DNA from: Pelmatolapia mariae
Taxonomy: Eukaryota; Chordata; Actinopteri; Cichliformes; Cichlidae
DNA: 64,000 nt
Direction of reading: 5' to 3'
Assembly (NCBI RefSeq): GCF_036321145.2
Contig: NC_086239.1
Span: 29,251,501 to 29,315,500, forward strand
The notes under the pieces were generated by a model, which worked only from the letters and a program-made list of their open reading frames with translations, did no database searches and was not told where the DNA came from. Shown here in pieces: positions 22,473 through 32,839 of the stretch; position 1 is the first letter of the stretch, and every line of letters starts with the position of its first letter. Made by a program: the position numbers and the translations under genes.

Positions 22473-22778
22473 GCGTTTTGGAGTTTGTACGTGTTTTGGA
22501 ATTTGTTCGTGCTTCGGAATTTGTTCGTGCTTCTGAGTTTTTACGTGTTTTGGAGTTTTTACGTGCTTCTGAGTTTTTATGTGTTTTGGAGTTTGTGCGT
22601 GTTTTGGAGTTTGTACGTACTTCTGAGTTTTTACATGTTTTGGAGTTTTTACTTGTTTGGGAGTTTTTACGTGCTTCTGAGTTTTTACCTGTTTTGGAGT
22701 TTTTACGTGCTTCTGAGTTTTTATGCGTTTTGGAGTTTGTACATGCTTCGGAGTTTGTACGTGTTTTGGAGTTTGTAA
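22473..22778 (+). repeat. 18-bp minisatellite, 17 units
   Basis: Units follow GTGTTTTGGAGTTTGTAC or GTGCTTCTGAGTTTTTAC, exactly 18 bp with no length slips. Because 18 is a multiple of three, two frames stay open and would encode six-residue repeats such as EFVRVL. This is a by-product of the period, not evidence of a protein. A short inverted array of the same unit lies at about 22,150-22,215. Confidence 0.9.
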
Positions 22779-23166
22779 ATATACTTTTATTTACTCACTC
22801 CACATAAAATGTAATAAATATAAAACCAACTATTTACATTTCAACTTTTAACTATTTAAATTTTCAGCTATTTAAATTTTCAGCTTTTTCCCTTTAAACA
22901 AAATTAAAGTGAAACAACACAAAACACTGTTAACACAATTAAATATAAATTAAAATATGCAAAACAAAAAGAAGATGCACATTCTCTGTCATATAGGCCT
23001 GCATGAATAAACTTTCTGAATTCTTTATCATCCGCAACTGAAAATAGTTGTGGATGATTACTATACCTTTCTAATGTGACAATGTTGTCTCTTGTTGTTG
23101 TCCCTGGCTCTCTTTCTCTCTCTTTCCCTCCTGCTCTGTTCCTGTGCTACTGCGAGTGTAACTACC

Positions 23167-23982
23167 GTATGGTGTTATTTTTGTGCCACTATTCTGAGCG
23201 CACGTAAAAAAAAGTTTGCAGGTGCAAGTGTTGCATTTTGAGGAGAAATTTATTTTGAGCGAAGAAAAGCTGAATTTGAGTGAACAAAATTCATTGCTGC
23301 GTGCAGAAAATGTATTTCAGTGTTTGCCATTATCCATACACACACGCAATAGCAGCCCCTCTCACTCAGTTTTTGCATTTGCGCTCGCTCGCAATGTGTT
23401 GCTCGCGCTCTCAACATTTCTGCCCGTGCGCGCTCAACTCTTTCTCTACGCTGTTATATTTGTGCCACAAAACCAGCCAATCACAGACTTGGATGCAAAA
23501 ATATCTGAGTGGCTGTTCTGGTCTCCAATCAGCTCGAAATGACGAAATGCAATATCCCAGAATCCATTTCGTCCAAAACTCAAACGAGGCAGTGGCGGAG
23601 GAACACAGAGTGGCGGAGTTTGAAATATTACTCTTTCTGGGTCACAAAATAAACTTTTAAGATATTTTCATGCGAGAATGGTGCTGTGTAAACTTCAAAT
23701 ATCTGCTCGATTCATCAAGACATCACATATTTACATAAGTGCTCTTATGTAAATAAAAACTGAGCAAGAGGGGCTGCTATTGTGTGTGTGTATGGATAAT
23801 AGCAAACACTGAAATACATTTTTTGCACGCAGCAATGAATTTTGTTCACTCAAATTCAGCTTTTCTTCACTCAAAATAAATTTCTCCTCAAAATGCAACA
23901 CTTGCACCTGCAAACTTTTTTTATGCGCGCTCAAATTTTTTTTACGTGCGCTCAGAATAGTGGCACAAAAATAACGCCATAC
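23167..23982. mobile_element. Fold-back element with about 210-bp inverted arms
   Basis: The left arm 23,167-23,377 (GTATGGTGTTATTTTTGTGC and onwards) is mirrored by 23,756-23,982, with few mismatches and one small insertion. A TACC direct repeat sits at both outer edges. The 380-bp spacer has no gene. It lies inside the hAT-type element and may have moved independently. Confidence 0.8.
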
Positions 23983-24166
23983 TACCGCCCCTCCCCCCTC
24001 TGCCCAGCGCAAGCACAAGGCTGGCGTGCGGAGTGAAGTGGGAAAAAAGTGCGAGAGAGAGAGAGGGTGAGAGAAAGAAGAAAAAAAACACGGCTCGCGT
24101 CGCTCACTTCAATGAGTCGGCTCTAAGAGCCGTTTCATTCGTGACCAACACATCACTAATCTCAAC

Positions 24167-25340
24167 CATGAAATGCTGAAAGCTAAAAAAAACTCCAGCA
24201 AATTTGTTGCAGTTGTGCAGTTCGTTTATAGTGTAAACCTCATCCAACTTCAATACAAACCAACTAAGTTAAAAGAACTTCCCATAGCATGCATGCTTTG
24301 TATTGTAGCAAGCAGCAAAATACTGTAGATATGCAAAACTCTGTACTGACTAGCGATAAAAATGAACATAAATTCTCTGTGTTGTCAAATAGTTTACAGC
24401 ACCTTACTATATTTACTTTTGTTGCTCCCACAACAATACAATACACATCTTGTTTTGTCATCTGGCCAATAAGCAGACTGAACATTCTCACATGGTTTGT
24501 AGTGACAGATTTTGGTTTGCTTGGAGTTTATTTGAATTTGTTTGTATGTGAAAACAATCCAAACTATAGGGAAAAGCTACAAGTTTATAAACTCATCCAG
24601 TCATTTGGACAAGAGAAAACAAACTATGAGTGTTAACACTCCTTAATAGAGCTGTGCATAAGAAAAAACACCCCTAAACACCCCTAAAACCATGAGCGGA
24701 CCACAATTCAGTCACAGTTCAGAAACGAATACAGTCACACAGGAAACCATTGCTTCAAGTTATTGCTGCTAAAGGTGGTTCCATAAGCTACTCAGTCATA
24801 GGGTGTGCCATATGCAGGTTTACGTGAGTGTGTACTATATATATCACTGTGTAGCTTTCCGTAACTTCATGGCAGGAAGCCATTTTGTCATGGTCTGTCA
24901 GTCCTCGCTGGACTGTCACCTTTGCTTTGGTATGCTATGCGTTGTAGTTCACACCTGGTCCCTTCTTTCCTACTATGTCCATTGGTGTGTGTGTGTGTGT
25001 GTGTGTTGCTTGTGTGACGATTTGCAGGCAATGCCAGGCTTGAAGAGATTTCCCACACTAAAACCTGACGGCAATCAAGATTCACCTGCTGCTGATGATC
25101 AGCAGTTCGGTACTTAACAGAGTGGTTGAGCTTCAATCAACAATGGAGCATTTAGTTATATAGTGAGACAACCCCGACTCTCTATGGTGAACTTGTCTTT
25201 GTCCTTCAAGCTGACAGTTTTAGTGGTGGAGTGAGAATCCCATTTGTGTTGTTTGTTGGTACTGGTTGATTCTCATTGTTTACATCATAAAACTGTTCTA
25301 TTGATCAATTTCAGTTTAATTTTCTTTTTTCTTTCTGTTT
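24167..25340. other. Intergenic DNA, no gene seen
   Basis: No recognised coding sequence. A short (TG)n tract lies at about 24,984-25,005. Small frames in this stretch are unsupported. Confidence 0.5.
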
Positions 25341-25344
25341 ATAT

Positions 25345-25430
25345 ATATTGTTTATTTATACAGCACCAAGTCCCAACAAATCACAGCAATCCCCTCAAGG
25401 TGCTTTATATTGTACAATAAAGACCTCACA
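25345..25430 (-). mobile_element. LINE/SINE 3' tail fragment
   Basis: TTTATTTATACAGCACCAAG, followed by CCTCAAGGTGCTTTATATTG, matches the 3'-terminal block of the minus-strand L2-like elements at 36,690 and 62,805-62,870. Only the tail is present. 25,430-25,876 is unclassified non-coding sequence. Confidence 0.6.
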
Positions 25431-25876
25431 ACAAATCACCACTCAATCATTCTGCATGGTGTCAAAATTGACCTGGACTTTCACGTGAACAAAGACAAAA
25501 GAGAGGAAGCTGCAGCATGGCGAAGTTTAATCCCTGTGGAGGAATGTTATACATGAAAGACCACGTTTCACCAGCAAGGCCAGTGGCCAGGCGAGTAGGC
25601 AGAAAGCTTTACTGGGGCCCTATATAACCTCTAAGAGCACCTCTCACACAGGCTACAGCTGATGAAGGACCTCAATTGCCACAAGTGATGCAGATAACCA
25701 CAGCTGGAAGTACAAACCACTGTTTTTTGCTTCTTTCAGTGATGGAAAGTTAATCATTACTTACTAGTCAAAAAATTCAAAAGTTATTCTTGTATATGCA
25801 ACTAGTTATTTGCTATGTTTCCTAAACATGAAAGTCAGTATTAATAATATTGTTGATATACTTTGATACTTATACT

Positions 25877-26794
25877 TTAAATTATGTTCATTTTGAACAG
25901 GAAGAAGCAGGAAAAATATACAAGAAAGAATTTTTCATCTCTAACGCCATAGATGAGTGGACTTAGACACCTTGGAACAATGTTAAATAATACATAGTTA
26001 TAGTATCTTAAATCTTGGTATAAATTTAAATCAACCTGAATGACTGCAGTTTCTATGAATGGGGTCCATAGCCGTAATAGGCAGAGGAGCAGCTGAAAAC
26101 CATGAAGGATCACTGTTCTCAGTCCTTTTTGTGTTGACTTCTTATTCTCTCCTGATGCAGCTTTGGCCACTTTCATTATTTCAGCATAGGAGAAAATAAT
26201 AGTGATGCCCATGATCAAGAAATAAAACTGATTTACAGCTGAGCGAACATGATCCTGCCATCTATAAAGCATAAACATCTCCACAGAGCAAATTGCATAT
26301 TGTTTGTAGAAGCTAATTGAAGCAGTAGCAAAGAACATGGAAATAATAAGAATGCATGGCCCAGAGCTGAGGCCATGAATGATCAGGATACAGTACATAG
26401 TGTTGCGTGTGGAGCACAGCTGTCCATGACGAAGAGGCATACAAATGGCCACATAGCGCTCCAGAGTCATTGCTGTCAGAGTAATTGGTGTGACAATAGA
26501 ATATACAAGCACAAAAAGAGAGATAATTATACACAACCAAACTTGGAATGAACATCTGAAAACGGTTAAAATAAGTAGGATGTCAGTCATGAGTAACAAA
26601 AAGCTGTCTGACAGTAATGTGACAAAAAATAAGATGTAGCGAGCAGATGTGTAAAAACATTCCTTTTTAAAAAAGGTCACAATGAGCAACATGTTGATAC
26701 AAAGAAAGATTATCACCAGGATTTGCACAGTAATGACCCGGTCAGTCAATGGTTGTACCAAAGAAGCACAAATTAATGTGTTGTTACCTGCCAT
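25877..26794 (-). CDS. Odorant receptor, OR131-2-like, altered C-terminal tail
   Basis: An intronless seven-helix receptor expected in the plasma membrane of olfactory neurons. I choose the ATG at 26,794 (MAGNN), which aligns with the paralogues; an in-frame ATG 24 bases upstream would give 313 residues instead of 305. TM1 is VQILVIIFLCINMLLIV, TM2 follows SARYILF, MTLERYVAICMPLRH closes TM3 and PRCLSPLIYGVRDEKFF closes TM7. The conserved cysteines before TM3 and in the second extracellular loop are present. After KFFLV the frame differs from the intact copies: the usual tail ending SSCSK is replaced by YFSCFFLFKMNII, through a small deletion. All helices are complete, so the gene may still be functional. 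Confidence 0.85.
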   Translation of the reverse strand: MAGNNTLICASLVQPLTDRVITVQILVIIFLCINMLLIVTFFKKECFYTSARYILFFVTLLSDSFLLLMTDILLILTVFRCSFQVWLCIIISLFVLVYSIVTPITLTAMTLERYVAICMPLRHGQLCSTRNTMYCILIIHGLSSGPCILIISMFFATASISFYKQYAICSVEMFMLYRWQDHVRSAVNQFYFLIMGITIIFSYAEIMKVAKAASGENKKSTQKGLRTVILHGFQLLLCLLRLWTPFIETAVIQVDLNLYQDLRYYNYVLFNIVPRCLSPLIYGVRDEKFFLVYFSCFFLFKMNII

Positions 26795-27038
26795 AGAGAA
26801 TGTACACGAGTGAAGCACTTCTAAAAGTCCATCAGAGTGTAATTATTAAATATTTAGCCTAACCACTCAAGCCAAAAATTTAATCCAGTGAAGAAACCTT
26901 TTATTCTTTTTCAGAGACAATGTCTTCTGCTGAGCTCTGGACAGTGCTCTGTGAGGTGACAATGGAACAGTAATTTAAAGATCATACGAAACTGTGTCAT
27001 CTTTCCTTGATGGCTATTGCTCTCAATGGCTCCACCTC

Positions 27039-27084
27039 TGTTGGGTCGAAACACAATGGCAACATTCAACAATTAGACCTAACA
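27039..27084 (-). mobile_element. 46-bp remnant of a solo LTR with target duplication
   Basis: Read on the minus strand, this has the first 30-odd bases of the solo LTR at 2250 (TGTTAGGTCTAATTGTTGAA and onwards) joined directly to its last bases (GACCCAACA). ACCTC flanks it on both sides (27,034-27,038 and 27,085-27,089). The middle of the LTR, about 460 bp, is gone. It lies in the 5' flank of the receptor at 26 kb. Confidence 0.7.
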
Positions 27085-27923
27085 ACCTCATTGATGGAGC
27101 TCTCAGGAGACTCAGTAAACAGTAAACACTACATTAAAGTTCTGAAAAAGTTGTTGCATGTTGAGAATTTAATCAGTTGCCATAGTTATTAGCACGTGAA
27201 AGAGGATATCATATTATTTTACATGTATTTTTTATAAAGCCCTACTCTGATGTGACACTGACAGGTACTAGGCCAGTACCTTCAGTATACAGTATATGTC
27301 TTTCTAAAAGTGCTGTAACTGAGTTTAAGAATAAAGTTTACCCACTGTTGTCATTTTCAATACCCTGTATCAACACAGAGCAGAGCAGCTGCCTGAACGC
27401 TACTCCAACAGAGGTTGATTATCTTGTTAATAATTTTGCCTCCTCACTACGTATGACACTGGATAGTGTAGTACTCAAGAAGTACTCGACTCCCTGGTAT
27501 AATTCTCAAACACATAGCTTAAAGCAGATAACTCGTAATTTGGAGAGGAAATGACGTGTCACAAATTTAGAAGATCATCATTTAGCCTGGAGAAATTGTT
27601 TGCTGCTTTATAAGAAAGCCCTCCGTAAAGCCAGAGCATCTTACTATTCACCACTGACTGAAGAAAATAAGAACAACCCAAGGTTTCTCTTCAGCACTGT
27701 AGCCAGGCTGACAAAAAGTCAGAGTACTGTTGAGCCAACCATCCCTTTAATCTTTAATGAACTACTGACTTCATGAACTTCTTCACAAATAAAAATTGAA
27801 TCATTAGAGAAAAAAATACCCATAATCATCTCACAGATGTAACATTATCTACAGCTACTTTCAGTACCACTGATGTTCATTTAGAGTCTTTTTCTCCAAT
27901 TGATCTTTCTGAGTTAACGCAGC

Positions 27924-28996
27924 TGTAGTGGCTCCCCATTGAATTCAGAGTCAATTTCAAGATTCTGGTACTGACTTATAGAGCTCTTCATGGACAAGCT
28001 CCTGCCTACATCATTGAACTTCTACAGCCCTATGTCCCTAGCAGGTCTCTTAGGTCATGTAATCAGGGTCTACTTGTCATTCATCATACAAGGCTGAGAA
28101 CTAAAGGAGACAGAGCTTTTGCCACTGTGGCTCCCAGACTGTGGAACTCTCTCCCACTGAGCTTAAGATCTCTGGACTAAGTAGCTGTCACGATCCTGGG
28201 TCTTTTAACCCAGCGTTTTGAGTTTTAGTTTATTTTGATGTTTATGGTTTATGTTTAAGTTCATTAGGTTATCTAAGTTCTTTTGTTTATTAGATTTCCC
28301 TTGTGTTTTCAACCCCTGTGTTAAGTCTCCTTTGTCCTTTGTGTTTCATGTCTGCATGTCTTTTGTTGTCAAGTTCATGTTGTCATGTCTGTGTTTTATT
28401 ATGTTTCCTGTTTTATTTTGAAGAGGTCCTGTGTTCCTGTGTTCAGTGTGACGTCGTTATGTGCATGTGTGTCAGCTGTTTCCCCATGTGTTCCCACTTC
28501 CCTCATTAGCCTCCTGTGTGTATTTAGTCTTGTTTTCTCATTCAGTCTTTGTCAGGTTGTCTGTTGTTTTCCATGCCATGCTCCTAGGTTTCTATGTTCA
28601 AAGTCTCAGGTATTCATGTCCAAGATTATCTGTGTTCATGTTAGGGTCTTTCATGTTGTGCTTTAGTTCACCCAGTTTAGGTTTAGGTTTCAGTTTTGCC
28701 CTTGCCCTTTTTGTTTGTAGTTTTTTGCCAGCTCTCAAGAAACAGCTCACTTTTTGTTTATATCAAGTTTTGTTTCATGTTCATTCGTGTCTGCATTTTG
28801 GGTCCACTCCTCACTCCATACAGACTGCCTCAGCCAGACTGTGACCTTCTTTCAAAAAACAACTAAAAACACATCTTTTTAGAATTGCATTTTGTTAACT
28901 GTTTTCTTTTTTTGTTTCGTACTCTATTATCCTTGTGTGAAGCACTTTGTGATCTTTTATCTAGAAAGGTGCTATATAAATAAAGTTTTACTTACT
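27924..28996 (+). mobile_element. Nested L2-like LINE 3' end
   Basis: The sequence encodes the C-terminal blocks LYWLPIEFRVNF-like, APAYIIELLQPYVPSRSL and LWNSLPLSLRSLD, parallel to 20,255-20,510, then a 3' UTR with GCACTTTGTGATC and GGTGCTATATAAATAAAG and an ACTT-repeat tail. An LTR-like insert splits it at 28,196-28,847. It is 5'-truncated. Confidence 0.7.
28196..28847 (+). mobile_element. Gypsy-type solo LTR, degenerate
   Basis: The insert starts TGTCACGATCCTGGGTC, like the minus-strand LTRs at 44,959 and 21,602, and interrupts the LINE between GTAGCT and the TCTTTCAAAAAACAACT block. The right terminus (GACTGTGACC) no longer ends in CA, and no exact target duplication remains. Confidence 0.55.
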
Positions 28997-29275
28997 TTCT
29001 TCAGTAACTGCTTCCTCCAAACCATCAACGTGATATATGATCAACCTATCTCTAATAAATAAAATAAGGCCTTCAAGCTGGCTGTAGTTAAACCGTTGCT
29101 TAAAAATCCATGTCTTCACACACTAAGGTTAATTATGTTCCACAGGGTTCAGTGCTAGGACCAATTCCATTTACTTTGTGCTGCTAACCTTAGGCAGTAT
29201 CATCAGAAGGCATAGCATACATTTTCACACCAATTAGTTAAACTGCAGGAATAACTTAAAGACATAAAGACCTGG

Positions 29276-29629
29276 ATTCAAAATCCTGCTCCTCGGGACC
29301 TGCTTCATTAGTACCAGAGGTCAGAGCACTGTCCGGTCCCGCCTCATCTGGTCCTGCGCAGCCAGTAGCAGCCTACATCGCCCTCGGGCGATGGTGGTAT
29401 GTGGCGGGGCGTGGTCTGCAGTGCCCCTGGAGACGAGGCGGATGCACCTGAGCACCATCTGCAGTCACGCCTTGCCTGTGCTCAGCGGTGACTATGGGGA
29501 AAAGGAGCCTTCGGGGCCTTCTTGTGAGGCCCCAAAGGCTCCAGTCCTCCACGGAAGATTTTCCACTAGAGGAGTCGTGACAACAACCTACCTACACTCG
29601 CCCTTTGACCAAGTAACAAAAGTTGATGG
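29276..29629. other. Unclassified GC-rich segment
   Basis: It lies between LINE debris and gypsy integrase debris. A 103-codon frame at 29,391-29,702 has no recognisable motif. It is possibly part of the same gypsy element. Confidence 0.3.
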
Positions 29630-30200
29630 TCACTTGATGCACCCTGAACAGCGTGGACCTACCCATATTTTGTATTCATTACAGATAGGGTGCATCGAGT
29701 GAGTCATGACACTTGCACAGAGGAGGAACTCACTCAGCTTTAAAGCTGCTGGGAAATGATCTTCCAGGCAACTCATTATAACCCCATGGCAGGGCATATG
29801 GGATATGACAAAACTCTGGAGCAAAGAATGGCATGATTTTATTGGCCTGGCCTCTGCGCAGATATGTGTCGATGGTCCGTATTCCGGCTGCATTGTCAAC
29901 TGGTTAACCAGCCAGCCATTCCAAAAGCTCCTTTGTGCGAGTTACCATTAATTGATGTCCCATTTGGCCACATACGCATGGACCTCATCGGTCCATTTCA
30001 CCGGAGTGCACATGGATATAACTTTTTATTAGTTCTGGTGGATTAGCAATGCTATACCCTGAAGCAGTGCTGTTGTGCTTCATTTCTGCAAAGCATGTGG
30101 CGCAGGCTCTGTTTCATGCCATCTTCCAAGTTGGCATCCCAAAAGAGATACTGACTGACAAGGCCACATTGTTCATGTCTTGCACACTGTACGAATGTAC
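29630..30200 (+). pseudogene. Ty3/gypsy integrase fragment
   Basis: The reading has a zinc-binding-region remnant (HYNPMAGHMGYDKTL, then FYWPG), the NQPAIPKAPL linker and the start of the integrase core, PFGHIRMDLIGPF, with the first catalytic aspartate. Nonsense codons interrupt it before and after (for example after FLLVLVD at about 30,046). A later LTDK-like site at about 30,155 marks the second catalytic position in another frame. It may come from the same family as the fragment at 1.8 kb. Confidence 0.75.
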
Positions 30201-30237
30201 AGCTGTATTAATTATTGGGCATTAAATCGTTAAATGT

Positions 30238-30320
30238 AAAAGAAAAGTGTCTGGACTTCTTTAAGTTGCTTGAAGACGTTTCACACCTCATCTGAGCAGC
30301 TTCTTCAGTTCTTCAGAACT
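30238..30320 (-). mobile_element. Penelope-like element terminus
   Basis: AGTGTCTGGACTTCTTTAAG, TTGCTTGAAGACGTTTCACA and CTGAGCAGCTTCTTCAGTTC are the inverted form of the right end of the Penelope-like copy at 40,115-40,190. Only the end remains. Confidence 0.65.
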
Positions 30321-30334
30321 AAGAACAGCAGACA

Positions 30335-30835
30335 TCTCAGTGATTACAAACATTTACATGACTCAGTTGCATGTGGAAGATGCACAGAAACTTTCGATTG
30401 CTTTAGACAAGAGGTTGTCTGTAACTGATTAAAAGAGATCAGAAGATGGAAAATTATGCTGCCTTTGTTTTGTAAGGCAATGAGTATGGAGAAAAGCATT
30501 AGGTGCAGAAAATGAAATAATTTTTTGGGGAGCCACTCTTCATGTGTTCTTCAGGTGGCCGCTCCCTGTGATTCTGCATTTATGTTGGTTACTCGAATAT
30601 ATGTCACACTATGCTTACTTTGTTAAACGTTGCAAAACACGCAAATGCTCCCTGAGCAGCACCCTTGCGCTGTGCTTTGCTCAGGGCAACAGGAAAATGT
30701 TTTTGTGTGGTAGAAGCTGTAGAAAAGAATGGATTTCAGAGGACAGTTTTCTAAGACTAAAATAAATAGAGAAAAGAGAAAAAAAATGCAAACGCTGCTG
30801 ATCTCATAGTTATATGTGTACTCATTCAGTGACAT
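30335..30835 (+). repeat. Duplicated segment upstream of an odorant-receptor unit (copy 2)
   Basis: Paralogue of 11,230-11,760. It holds the second version of the small cysteine-containing frame. In this unit the spacer to the receptor carries a LINE at 31,020-32,235 that copy 1 lacks. Confidence 0.75.
30544..30765 (+). CDS. Small open frame, paralogue of 11,493-11,702 (73 aa), doubtful gene
   Basis: A 73-codon frame. The C-terminal two thirds (CFAQGNRKMFLCGRSCRKEW, then SEDSFLRLK) match the 11.5-kb copy. The start codon is in a different place because the first copy's ATG is not conserved. A changed start weakens the case for a real protein. The family is unknown. Confidence 0.2.
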   Translation: MFFRWPLPVILHLCWLLEYMSHYAYFVKRCKTRKCSLSSTLALCFAQGNRKMFLCGRSCRKEWISEDSFLRLK

Positions 30836-31019
30836 ACTTTAATAATAATAATAATGGCTTTCTTATTGCGTTTAAATGATATTTATAAGTTTGCATTTAT
30901 ATGCAGAAATAGCATTTCGCTCTATAAACCACCACTGTATATACATAACACTATTTACTTTTTATTTATATTTGTACATTTTATATATTTTTTCTCTTAA
31001 TACTGTTCATATGTATGTA

Positions 31020-31850
31020 GTGCTGCAGAATTGTGCAACTGTGCTGTCCCCTCTTCTCTTCACCCTGTACACCTCTGACTTCTGCTGTAACTCTGAATCA
31101 TGCCATATTCAGATGTTTGCGGACGAAACAGCCATCATGGGGTGTATCTGGGATGACCAGGAAGAGGAGTACAGTAGTCTGGTGAGGAACTTTGTCACAT
31201 GGAGTCACACAAACCACCTGCAACTGAACACCTCAAAGACCAAGGAACTGGTTCAGGAGGTCCAGACCAGTTCCACTGCCAGTTCGGATAGAGGGAGAGA
31301 AGGTGGAGGTGGTCAACACATATGAGTATCTCGGGTTGTGGGTGGACAACAAACTGGACTGCTCATGCAACACACAGCACCTGTATAAAAAAAGGCCAAG
31401 GCAGACTGTACTTCCTCAGGAGACTGAGGTTCTTCAACATCTGCAGGAAGCTCCTGAGGATGTTTTACCAGGTTGCCGGAGTACTGTTCTATGCTGTGGT
31501 GTGCTGGGGGAGCAGCACAGCAAAGGACGTGTCCAGGCTGGAAAAACTAATCAGGAAGGCTGGCTCTGTGGTTGGCATGAAGCTGGACACTCTGGTGACA
31601 ATGGCGGAGAGAAGGACACTAAAAAACTGCTGGACATTATGGACAATGCTGGGCATCCTCTGCACACGGCCAGTCTGTTCAGTGACAGGTTGCTTCTCCC
31701 GAAGTCAAGGACCAACAGACTTAAAAACTCCTTTGTCCCACATGCCATCAAACTGTTTAACTCCTCGCTGGAGGGGAGAGGGAGGGGAAACAGGGGGACA
31801 AAGGAGGGTTGGAACAACTAATCTTTAGTGCCTTTTTCACTGTGCAGTAT

Positions 31851-31920
<70 letters not shown>

Positions 31921-31929
31921 ATGTATGTA

Positions 31930-31994
<65 letters not shown>

Positions 31995-32235
31995 CCAACA
32001 GTGCACTCGCAATAGTTGAAAGCTGAAATGTGCAATTCCCTGATATTCTTATTCCTATTTATTCTTATTTATCCCTATTGTATACTCTGTATTTGTATAT
32101 GTGTATATATGGTATATTTCTGCTCACATTCCGCAACTTCTGTCGGTGCTGTGCTACTGGAAACTGAATTTCCTGGAGGAACCCAGCTGAGGGATAAATA
32201 AAGTTTCATCTAATCTAATCTAATCTAATCTAATG
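31020..32235 (+). mobile_element. Rex1-like LINE, 5'-truncated, with TCTAA-repeat tail
   Basis: From about 31,030 the sequence encodes an RT remnant: a damaged LSPLLFTLYTSDF block, FADETA (second catalytic D lost, ADET in place of ADDT), NTSKTKELV, then, after a frameshift near 31,320, YLGLWVDNKLD-like and LYFLRRLRFFN blocks. The 3' UTR holds a long TA/TG microsatellite and ends in TCTAA repeats at about 32,207-32,234. It inserted into the spacer of a receptor duplication unit: the unit resumes at GATCAGTACC. Confidence 0.8.
31857..31992. repeat. (TA)n-(TG)n compound microsatellite
   Basis: An alternating TA tract of about 55 bp is followed by a GTAT transition, about 45 bp of TG and a short TA tail. 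It is inside the LINE 3' UTR. Open frames here are pure repeat. Confidence 0.95.
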
Positions 32236-32839
32236 ATCAGTACCGAAGCTGTTTTCAAAATAACATTATTCCATCCTTCATCATTCTTCCCCATTCACAT
32301 AACAGCAATAAAATAAAAGTAGTATTTGTTGTCATATATCATTTGTTTGTCACATAATCCTGATTAATAATGATATTTTTAAGTCTTGTCATGTTGCACA
32401 TACTCAGTCATTTGGAAATTTCAGTTAAATTATGTTGCAACAATTCATAACAGATAAAGCTAAATCAATCAAGTTGCAACATCATAAAAACTCCACAATT
32501 CGTTCTGAGAACCATCTCCTATCAGGAAAAAAAATTATCTTGGACAAATTGTGTAGATACACTTAACATTTATTTAAATTTTGTTTTCTCATTTTAAACT
32601 TATGTGTAAACTCTACCTGAAAAGTGACATGTAACTACACACGGAGAGTTGTTTTTAAATGTATAACAATATAGCATCACTGAACATATACAGGAAAGCA
32701 CGTTGCAAAACTACGAATAATTTAAAATTAATCATTATTTACATGAAATTATTCTTGCATATTGAAACAGTCATTTCCTGTATGGTGTGAGGAAATATGA
32801 ATGGCAGCATTTATATTTCTGATGTAACTCAAATTATGT
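32236..32839. repeat. Conserved 3' flank of an odorant receptor unit
   Basis: It matches 59,753-60,345, and its last part matches 45,880-46,147 and 12,280-12,525. It is AT-rich with no gene. The conservation reflects tandem duplication. Confidence 0.75.

Larger units (their letters stand above)
21919..24158. mobile_element. Non-autonomous hAT-type transposon with inserts
   Basis: Ends are TAGTGATGGGAA and (reverse complement) TAGTGATGTG. Exact 8-bp duplications ATCTCAAC flank it at 21,911-21,918 and 24,159-24,166, which is the hAT signature. Subterminal CGGCTCTTT/AGAGCCG motifs appear on both sides. No transposase frame is present. The interior holds an 18-bp minisatellite and a fold-back element. 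Confidence 0.85.
27281..29275 (+). mobile_element. L2-like LINE fragment, plus strand, with nested inserts
   Basis: The endonuclease-RT linker region (TEFKNKVYPLLS, then LNATPTEVDYL) begins at about 27,310 and parallels the minus-strand copy at 40.2-40.7 kb. It breaks at about 27,923, where a different L2 3' end is inserted up to about 28,996, and then resumes with the CTTCAGTAACTGCTTCCTCC block. The RT motif region (VPQGSVLGP, about 29,138) is frameshifted and internally deleted. The copy is dead. Confidence 0.7.

Noticed and set aside
22473..22778. CRISPR-like array
   Set aside because: Units are contiguous with no unique spacers, and the genome is eukaryotic.
22478..22807. 109-codon frame encoding EFxRxLE-type six-residue repeats
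   Set aside because: It follows automatically from an 18-bp tandem repeat without stops; no start context or conserved frame supports a gene.
31757..32035. Long frames on both strands of Thr-His and Tyr-Ile repeats
   Set aside because: These are translations of TA and TG microsatellites.
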